From Zygnema cylindricum (lineage: Eukaryota; Streptophyta; Zygnematophyceae; Zygnematales; Zygnemataceae): DNA of 13,431 nt. This document shows, piece by piece, positions 7,346 to 13,431 of the stretch; position 1 is the stretch's first letter, and each line of letters begins with the position of its first letter. Where the stretch lies: the NCBI GenBank assembly GCA_037447655.1, contig JBBHKE010000251.1, forward strand, positions 1 to 13,431. Reading direction: 5' to 3'. The translations under genes and the position numbers were made by a program. The notes beneath the pieces were generated by a model. The model had not been told where the DNA came from, made no database searches, and worked only from the letters and a program-made list of their open reading frames with translations.

Positions 7346-7686
7346 GTCATGGCGGCCGGACAGGAGAGGTTTACGCAAAGGCTTGTCGTACAGCCATGAA
7401 TGCAAGGATGTATGTTGGAAAGTCATGGCGGCCGGAAATGAGAGGTTTACGCAAAGTCTTGTTGTACAGCCATGAATGGAAGGATGTATGTCTACGATGT
7501 CGTGCGATGACATGCAACATGCCAAATCGTTTCACAAATTACGATATGTCTTGCCACCCTTCAAAAGGTTCAAAAGATACGGTGCGACAAGACAAATTCT
7601 ACACGTTGATAGCGGTCACGTGCATTATCGTTGTATTAAATCTTCACAAAGTCAACAATTTCGAGTTAACACATAGAGACACCTGA
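7330..7686 (+). CDS. Doubtful open frame, 118 codons from first ATG, unrecognised
   Basis: The frame stays open from 7243, but its first ATG is at 7330, giving 118 codons to the TGA at 7684. It spans the 76-bp tandem duplication, whose period is not a multiple of three, so the two units are read in different frames. That argues against a protein-derived repeat. A short hydrophobic stretch (LIAVTCIIVVLNL) lies near the C-terminus. No domain is recognised, and AT-rich sequence and transposon context make it most likely a chance frame or a captured fragment. Confidence 0.12.
   Translation: MKNLRSHGGRTGEVYAKACRTAMNARMYVGKSWRPEMRGLRKVLLYSHEWKDVCLRCRAMTCNMPNRFTNYDMSCHPSKGSKDTVRQDKFYTLIAVTCIIVVLNLHKVNNFELTHRDT
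7345..7491. repeat. 76-bp imperfect tandem duplication
   Basis: Units begin at 7345 and 7421, both with AGTCATGGCGGCCGGA, and share TTTACGCAAAG and GTACAGCCATGAATG. A handful of substitutions separate them. The duplication is more GC-rich than its surroundings. Confidence 0.85.
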
Positions 7687-7691
7687 AATTG

Positions 7692-9230
7692 AGGTCCGAC
7701 AGATCTGCGCTAAAAAACAAAGTAAGTTCGCTAAGTTATAAGTATACGGGGTCGTACCCTAAGGCTGAGTTTTTTATTTATGTTAACCAATTGAAAGTGA
7801 AGTGTCACTATAGGTAACATTATTGGGAATAAGGTATCACACCGGTGGACCAATCTAAAGATTTTCTCTAAGGTAGTTTTTCTAAAAGTTCCTTAATTTA
7901 CCGCTATTTAAAAGTTACTTACATTTTTGTTCAATTTTGTTCGTTTTGCTCTAGATTGGTTCGTATGCTGAACACTCATCGCCCTTCACTTATGGTGTGT
8001 CTCCATGTACTTGTGACTTTGGTAAGTTATTTTTTATATTAAAGATTATCTACATACACAATTTTCAAGTGTCTTAATGTGTAACAATGAAATTATTGCT
8101 TAAAGGTGTGAGGATTGTGTACGTCGATGACAATGTCTACAATTTGTGATGATGCACGTGACTTTGTGTAACAGCTTGTGACATCGCATATCTTTTCATG
8201 ACATCGTAGAAGTATTACCTTTTAACCTGTGTCATTTCATGTATGAATAATGGTCAAGTTCCATCTGTTGAAAAATGAGGTAATTTATAGAAATCCGGAA
8301 CTATCCGTACCAATTCGTACAACTTATTTTGTTTTTATACGTGAAGCAACATTATAGAGAATCTTGCCAATACTCTTTGAAGGTCTTGGAGGTAACACTG
8401 ACCGTCGGATGTTCTTACGCGTAACGTTCGCTTCATTTTTTTCTGTAGCTGTCAACGTACTTGTAAGAGGTGGGTTGGCAGATACAAAAAAAAATTAATC
8501 ATGACACGCTGGAGGAATAAGCTACGTGTCACAATAGAAAACCACCATAAATAGACAAATTTATACATGGCATGTACTTTTCAAAAAGCAACTGAAAAAT
8601 AAAAAAGTAATCGCGAAACGGTCTTTCGTCGCGCAATTTCTTTCAACACACTATTTCCAACAAAGGATATTTGTCATGTTCGAAAACAGGAACCCTAAAA
8701 AATGAGCTGGCGTAAAAGACTGGCGTTTGCAAAAAGTACAAAAGTTTTTGTCGTATTATGTTTTGGTACGCAGGTACATGGTACGCAACTGAAGATTTGA
8801 AGTGAAATTTGTCGGTGTGAAGATTTTTGAAAGATTTTAAACATCCGCTCAAAACCCACGTGGTGCCACGCAATGTATATCATGTGGATTACAGACTCTT
8901 CGTGATGGAATATCGACTAAATTAACCCGGCCCGTAGAGTTTGCCGTACGAATATAAAAACGACTTATGGAACTTGACCCTACGATGGGCTTTGCCTTTG
9001 TATAACAGTAATAAGGGCTCAAACTTGTGAGTAAATGGGTATTTAATTGTTACGAATATAGAGTTATGAATTTGGTACATGTCCGCGAAAGAATCGCACA
9101 GTTTGACGTTGTATTTTAAACGTTATAGCGATTGGCGTGTTTTTTTTTGCGTTGCTCATTTTGGTTGATAACACAAATTAATATTTGATTCTTAAAATCT
9201 TGGAAGAATCTTCGAATGTAAAGTCTAAAT
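7692..9230. other. Interior of the long-TIR element, no gene seen
   Basis: About 1.5 kb of AT-rich sequence with many stops in all frames. Short minus-strand frames near 8643-8883 look like chance. No transposase motif, RNA gene or strong repeat was found. Confidence 0.5.
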
Positions 9231-9232
9231 GC

Positions 9233-9274
9233 AATATCTGTACCAACGGGGATAATATTTGTACCAGCGGAGGT
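9233..9274. repeat. Two 21-bp tandem repeats
   Basis: AATATCTGTACCAACGGGGAT (9233-9253) is followed by AATATTTGTACCAGCGGAGGT (9254-9274), with 17 of 21 positions shared. Confidence 0.65.
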
Positions 9275-9335
9275 AATTAATGAATCCTATAGAGGGCAAT
9301 GTAATGTGCTATCTAAAATTTCAAAATGCAACGAC

Positions 9336-9375
9336 AAAATTCTTGTCCAAAAGAGAAAATTCTTCTCCAAAATAT
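9336..9375. repeat. Two 20-bp tandem repeats
   Basis: AAAATTCTTGTCCAAAAGAG (9336-9355) is followed by AAAATTCTTCTCCAAAATAT. A more diverged third unit may follow to about 9396. Confidence 0.65.
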
Positions 9376-9478
9376 AAATTTTTCTAAGTCCAAAATCAGC
9401 CTAAGTAGGAGTTAAGCTAAGCTTAAGCGAAACTAGCCTAAGTCTAGCCTACTTTTCATGAACGAAATTACTTAAGAG

Positions 9479-9499
9479 GTTGGCCAATAAGCGGCCAAC
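9479..9499. repeat. Short hairpin
   Basis: GTTGGCC and GGCCAAC are perfect 7-base arms around a 7-base loop. It lies in a locally GC-richer stretch (9479-9560) whose origin I cannot identify. Confidence 0.45.
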
Positions 9500-9954
9500 A
9501 TCGTCTGCCTTACACCTAACAAAATCCACTGTCCGAGGGTGAAAACCCTTCCTATCTACATGTATGCGTGATCCTACATGGGTTCGTGACTTAAATGCGC
9601 ACCAATGAGAAAGCGCCAACAAAACGTCCATTGCACATGTAGTTAGAACGTCGCAAAAGTACACTTGAGGTGAAAGAAAGAGCACCAACAAAAGTACAAA
9701 AGAAATTCCAATGTACAAGAGAAACCAAAGGTACAAATGAAAATGTGCATACGTCTGTCCCTATCAATTCGTACGACATCTAAACGATATCCGAGGACGT
9801 CCCTTTGAATCGTGTACCTACTCAATAAACAAACAAACACACGAAATTAGTATTTGCTCAACAAGACATGTACAGAATAGCGTACACGTCAAAAATAAGT
9901 AAATCTCCAATATGAATCAAAGCTCGCATGCTACAATCGTGCTTCCGTGCAAAA

Positions 9955-9998
9955 ATCGTGCGTGCATACAACCGACATCATGCGCGCGTACAACCAAC
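9955..9998. repeat. Two 22-bp tandem repeats
   Basis: Units at 9955-9976 and 9977-9998 share ATC-TGCG-GC-TACAACC-AC. They lie directly inside the right inverted arm of the candidate element. Confidence 0.6.
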
Positions 9999-10009
9999 AC
10001 GATGCGGTA

Positions 10010-10188
10010 TGGCAATGGGTCAAAAATCGCAAGAAAACATCATGTGGTACATTCTAAGTTTGATGATGATGCAAATTGTACATCTCTTTTCCACTTTATA
10101 TTTACTGTTGTAACTTAAGCGGTACGGCTGTAAGTTTTTAAGCAAAAAGAAAAAATATAACCCTTAATTCGGCACATGGGGACACACT
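10010..10188 (-). repeat. Right terminal inverted arm
   Basis: This is the inverted partner of 6926-7107. The best-conserved part is 10048-10083, whose reverse complement matches 7037-7071 with only a few mismatches. Similarity fades inward of 10010. Confidence 0.6.
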
Positions 10189-10284
10189 ATTACTAATATT
10201 AAACGATTTTCGCAATAAAATTTGTAAAATAGCGTTAATTAGCCCTTATAACCTTTAAGCTGGGTAAGGATATTGTATATAAAA

Positions 10285-10719
10285 ATGTCTTTGACATTTA
10301 TGTATGATACACAATCTTACGAAATAAATGGAATCATTATGTACGATACACAATTGTACGAAATAAAAGACATCAAAGTCGATGGACTCAAGACTTTCCA
10401 AACCGTGATTGTTGCTTACAAAATTCATGCCGAAGCAAATGGTTCTCTAAGGAAAAGCGAGACGATGTACAATTCACAATTTCTAAAAAAACAGAACATA
10501 ACTGAGTGGTATGTCACCATTGACGTGAGCAGTGCCGCTACTACTGTACCTATACAGAATTCAGAGGTCGCAAACAGTAAACCAAAACCGTTAACCAACC
10601 GACCGCGCCGAATCAGGAACGAATTCGGTTGCCAAATTTTGAGGGCTAGGCGGTTTCGGTCAGTTGATTCACCAGAAAAAAAAATGGTCAGTTACAGTCG
10701 GTTAACCAAAATTAAATAA
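10285..10719 (+). CDS. Unrecognised open frame, 144 codons, with N-terminal 13-residue repeat
   Basis: The first ATG at 10285 gives 144 codons to TAA at 10717. Two in-frame 39-bp units (10300-10338 and 10339-10377) encode MYDTQSYEINGII and MYDTQLYEIKDIK. Several differences between units are silent (TAT/TAC, GAT/GAC), but the sample is tiny. The C-terminal third is rich in Lys, Arg and Ser (RPRRIRN, RARRFRS). There are no membrane segments or known domain. The 3' part of the DNA has GGTTAACC-like words common in decayed plant transposons. It may be a relic or a chance frame, since it lies between two transposons. Confidence 0.2.
   Translation: MSLTFMYDTQSYEINGIIMYDTQLYEIKDIKVDGLKTFQTVIVAYKIHAEANGSLRKSETMYNSQFLKKQNITEWYVTIDVSSAATTVPIQNSEVANSKPKPLTNRPRRIRNEFGCQILRARRFRSVDSPEKKMVSYSRLTKIK
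10300..10377 (+). repeat. Two 39-bp tandem repeats
   Basis: Both units begin ATGTA-GATACACAAT and continue TACGAAATAAA. The period is a multiple of three and keeps the frame of the surrounding open frame. Confidence 0.8.
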
Positions 10720-10890
10720 AAAATGAAAATTTTGTATTGTCCATACAATCCGACATTATTGTACTTTGTACTCTTTGGTATCGTAGATGTACGTGACATC
10801 ATGATTAGCGTCGCAAATCTGACACAGTAGTAACACTATCCATGTCGCAAATCTTAAAGAACGCGACAAAGCGTCGCAGATTTAAAACGG
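10720..10890. other. Intergenic, with three GTCGCA-AT words
   Basis: The word GTCGCAAATCT (once GTCGCAGATTT) recurs at about 10810, 10844 and 10875. Nothing else is recognised. Confidence 0.4.
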
Positions 10891-11451
10891 TACACCGCCA
10901 ATAGCTATTAGCGTAGAAGTTTCTTTAGCGTATATAAATAATTACCGTGGTTTACGCTAATTAAGAATTTGAAAATTTTGAAAAAAAACACTCATTCTAA
11001 TTGTTTAATAATTCTAATTTGGGTCTTTGAAAAAAGTAAATGTCGGTCGCAAACATGCTTACACTAATATAGGTATTTGTACAAAATATGACAAATCGTA
11101 CACAAATCGTACGTTCACACAGTCGAAATGTGGTTGTTAAACGAATATATGCGAACGTGATATTTGACAACCCGATTTGATCCCCTTTTTAGACCTCTCA
11201 TTCTCATTCGTCCGCGGCTACTAAACATAATGAATTGTACGTTTTCACTTGAAAGGTACGTTTTGTACGGTCTGAGTCTGACCTTACACCACACTATTTA
11301 ATAGATGACGTACTTCCGTTTTGTACGGTACTTGGAAAATATCCCCAAATGGCGTACAAAAAAAAATAGAATAAGCTACGCTATTGGAGAATAATAAAAA
11401 AAAAGTGGGACGGAATTAGCGTACACTACGCTAATAGCGATTGGTGGTGTA
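10891..11451 (+). mobile_element. Short TIR transposon, copy A (TA-flanked, Tc1/mariner-like?)
   Basis: The left end TACACCGCCAATAGCTATTA continues with GCGTAG. The right end is its reverse complement with two mismatches over 26 bases (…GCGATTGGTGGTGTA). Taking the outer TA on each side as target duplication, the element runs CACCGCC…GGTGGTG. It is about 561 bp, AT-rich, with no open frame, so it is non-autonomous (MITE-like). It is homologous to the neighbouring copy B in reverse, including an internal block at 11237-11313. TA duplication points to the Tc1/mariner superfamily, but the termini are not the usual Stowaway sequence. Confidence 0.7.
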
Positions 11452-11468
11452 CTGTACTGTACAAAATG

Positions 11469-12012
11469 TACACCGCGAATCGTTATTAGTGTCAAAGTCA
11501 CTAATTTGTGTTCTTGAAATTTTGTTTTTTTTTTCCAAATAGGATGCATGATTTTAATTTTTCCTTAACGTTAATTAAGGTCCATTACAAAATAGTGTAA
11601 AGGCTGAAAGTACAATAAAATCTAAATAGTGTGGTGTACGGTCGATGTCAGACCGTACATAAATGTACCTTTTCAAGTGAAAGTTTACAAAAAATAAATT
11701 GAATCAGACGCGCACGCATAGGAACGTGCGCTAAAAAAAAAGGGATTAGTCTGACACGTAAATTAGTATGGCATGTACGAATGTTTTAAATTCGCGACGG
11801 CGTACGATTTCTAATATTTTGTACGGATACATATATTAATGTATATAATCGTACGGCGAATATTCCATTTTTGTTGTTCCCAAATTAGCATTAGCGCCGA
11901 AATTAGAATACACCTTTTTTTTGAAAAATTTCAAATTCTTAATTAGCATCAATTACGGTAAATTTTGTTCAACACTATTTAAACTTTGACACTAATAACG
12001 ATTCGCGGTGTA
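11469..12012 (-). mobile_element. Short TIR transposon, copy B (inverted relative to A)
   Basis: The first 30 bases (11469-11498, beginning TACACCGCGAATCGTTATTA) are repeated perfectly in inverted form at 11983-12012. It is about 544 bp, TA-flanked on both sides, with no coding capacity. Its reverse complement aligns with copy A: both contain GCTAATTAAGAATTTGAAA near the left end and CACACTATTTA in the middle. An internal hairpin GTACGGTC/GACCGTAC lies at 11636-11658. The TIRs of B match each other better than those of A, suggesting B is younger. Confidence 0.75.
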
Positions 12013-12487
12013 GCTGCGCCTACCCGGCGGATTTCGATGATTCCTGAAAGTTAAGGCCTTAAGGGCCATAGTTTCAAAACCCTTGCGCGCTTCACAACAA
12101 AAAAATGCCTAAAAGAACGGGCAGCTTAAAAATTTGGATAGCTATTGAATCGCAACGCGTAATTTACAATAACATTTTTTTCTTCCGTTCCTTTTTGAAA
12201 TTTCTGTATTGTTGGAACTTCCGTCCGGTCAGACTCTTCCTAAACATTTGAATTATTAAATTGACGGGTCTTACCCTCTGTTCGAAAAATGTGATCAATG
12301 CATAAACTAAATAATCAGTAAAAAGTAGATTTTACGTACCAAATTCTAAACTTTTTCCACATTTGACAGTTACAGTAGAGGGTCACGTGATCACATCTAC
12401 AGATCTAGAACAATCTTCATACGCGTACGGACGAGATATTTACATACGGATTGCATATTTAATGCACTTTTTTTCCTGACGCTGTAG
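12013..12487. other. Intergenic, nothing recognised
   Basis: AT-rich sequence to the right of copy B. It has a small palindrome (TTAAGGCCTTAA, 12051-12062) and no open frame or RNA gene that I can support. Confidence 0.4.
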
Positions 12488-12691
12488 GTATTTTATCAGC
12501 CGCCCGATGCTCTGTATGGACGGTTCATGTATCAAGCTGCCGACCGCGATGCGTGCACTTATCAAATCCACGTATGCCGTTTCGTGAAATTTAAGTGGAC
12601 CACGTCAATGCCGAGGTACACCTGTACCTTCTGTCTTCAAGCTTGTAATATAATATCGCATTTAACGCTCTCGAGTCGAACCGCAAGATAA
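12488..12691 (+). other. Small open frame of higher GC, possible exon-like relic
   Basis: A frame of 67 codons is open from 12488 to TAA at 12689. Its only early ATG is at 12527 (54 codons). Base composition is near 50% GC against AT-rich flanks. It is preceded by a pyrimidine run and TAG at 12474-12487 that looks like a 3' splice site. The peptide is Cys- and Tyr-containing (YTCTFCLQAC) and unrecognised. It could be chance, or an exon fragment of a decayed gene. Confidence 0.15.
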
Positions 12692-12900
12692 AATCGAACT
12701 AAAGCTAATAGACTTCGCAAATTAAATCATACATCTGGACATTGATCCGGTGGAGATTATGTATTCGCCACGTGTGCAAATTGATGGATTTTCTCCATAC
12801 AGAATATGAACGGCAGTTCTGGATTATATTCCGTTTCGACTCTATATAGGGAACAATATTAGATTCTACAACATTATTGCACGATTCACACAAGAAACGG

Positions 12901-13182
12901 ATGATGAATGAGATGAGGAAACGAATAATCTCGTACCATTCATTCAAACAGAGGCGCCAAACAGGTCGACCGCTCGGCTGTCAACCTTTTTGGAGCGTAG
13001 CGACGGGCAAAATCTACGATATGGAGCGTAGGGAAGGACAAAACATACGGTCAAGTGCGTCAAAACTTGACAACTATGGTAAATCATCTTCTTTTCCGGA
13101 AAGCCTTTTCGGAATGCAGTATTCTTTGAAAAAACAAGAAGTATCCCGAATGAATGATCCGTACTCTAACGAATTTTTTTAA
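12901..13182 (+). CDS. Doubtful open frame, 93 codons from first ATG
   Basis: Open from upstream of 12877, first ATG at 12901, stop TAA at 13180. The product is basic and polar, with no membrane segment or known motif. It spans a 31-bp tandem repeat whose period is not a multiple of three, so the repeat is not codon-based. It is most likely a chance frame. Confidence 0.12.
   Translation: MMNEMRKRIISYHSFKQRRQTGRPLGCQPFWSVATGKIYDMERREGQNIRSSASKLDNYGKSSSFPESLFGMQYSLKKQEVSRMNDPYSNEFF
12991..13052. repeat. Two 31-bp imperfect tandem repeats
   Basis: Units at 12991-13021 and 13022-13052 both begin TGGAGCGTAG and share GG-CAAAA--TACG. Confidence 0.65.
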
Positions 13183-13431
13183 ATTCTAACCCATAAACAA
13201 ATAGCCAATCAAAATCATCTAGAATAGAACGTAAAAAAATGTAAACTTAAAACCATAGTTGTTCACGGCGTTTAGTGCGAGCGATTTAATCACGACGAAT
13301 TATTCGTAACAAACGCATTGAACCTTTTGAAAAAATCGTAAAAATCGTTAATGAATTTTCGTCCGTACTATTTCGTACATGTAAACAAAAATAAATTTCA
13401 CATATACCGCAGTTTGTACCATTTTCGTACA
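13183..13431. other. Right edge, nothing recognised
   Basis: AT-rich sequence with scattered CGTAC words. No open frame, repeat pair within the window or RNA gene was found. Confidence 0.4.

Larger units (their letters stand above)
6926..10188. mobile_element. Candidate non-autonomous long-TIR DNA transposon (Mutator-like?)
   Basis: The left end (about 6926-7107) and the reverse complement of the right end (about 10010-10188) align over about 180 bp. Conserved blocks include GCCGTAC-GC-TAAGTT-C-AC, GTACAATTTGC-TCA-CATC-AACTT and GACCCA--G-CA. Most mismatches in these blocks are G/A or C/T. Long inverted arms around about 2.9 kb suit a Mutator-like element. A 9-base target duplication is at best degenerate (TACTGATTA on the left, TACTAATAT on the right, 6 of 9). 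No transposase is visible, so the element is non-autonomous or gutted. Exact ends and superfamily are uncertain; an old inverted duplication of non-mobile DNA is the alternative. Confidence 0.55.

Noticed and set aside
7849-7960. Short inverted repeat ACCAATCTA/TAGATTGGT as a small MITE
   Set aside because: Arms are only 9 bases, with no flanking duplication and no second copy; expected by chance in a window this size.
9449-9840. Overlapping minus-strand frames with hydrophobic segments
   Set aside because: Three overlapping frames are all T-rich on the minus strand, so hydrophobicity follows from composition. One tail (KADDVGRLLANLLSNF) looks protein-like, but I cannot place it in any family.
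10570-10710. GGTTAACC/AACCAAAACCG words as a hAT or other transposon end
   Set aside because: Suggestive of decayed plant transposon ends, but no paired termini or target duplication could be found.

Overview
The window looks like intergenic, transposon-rich DNA from a plant nuclear genome, most likely a land plant. The evidence is a Ty1/copia-type gag with plant-style domain order, long LTRs, no bacterial gene layout and no confident host gene. The species cannot be named from the sequence. The DNA is AT-rich, yet CpG is not depleted in most of it, and GTAC-containing words are strikingly common.

Bases 1-6857 hold one LTR retrotransposon cut by the left edge of the window. The layout is a partial 5' LTR (1-2267), a short internal region of about 1.65 kb (2268 to about 3919) and a 3' LTR (about 3920-6857). 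The internal region encodes only a decayed gag pseudogene: a copia-type N-terminus, a UBN2-like body, three 11-residue charged repeats, a zinc knuckle lacking its second cysteine and an acidic tail. No protease, integrase, reverse transcriptase or RNase H is visible. The element therefore resembles the gag-only, non-autonomous 'TR-GAG' class and would depend on pol proteins from a relative. The two LTR copies are identical over the first 1224 bases seen and about 4% different afterwards. The 3' LTR also carries a 194-bp tandem duplication beginning just downstream of the predicted TATA box.

Bases about 6926-10188 appear to be a second element: two diverged inverted arms of about 180 bp flank about 2.9 kb. 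No transposase is recognisable inside, only short tandem duplications and weak open frames. This fits a degenerate, non-autonomous long-TIR DNA transposon, possibly Mutator-like.

Bases 10189-10890 hold an unrecognised 144-codon open frame that begins with two 13-residue repeats. Bases 10891-12012 hold two related short inverted-repeat transposons (about 561 and 544 bp) in opposite orientation, 17 bp apart. Both are flanked by TA. Together they make a roughly 1.1-kb imperfect inverted repeat. Bases 12013-13431 contain no recognised gene, only two weak open frames and a 31-bp tandem repeat.

I see no tRNA, rRNA, CRISPR array, phage or prokaryotic system. The best candidates for something undescribed are the gag-only element with its mosaic LTRs, the hairpin/tRNA-like motif in the LTR, the long-TIR element and the back-to-back transposon pair.
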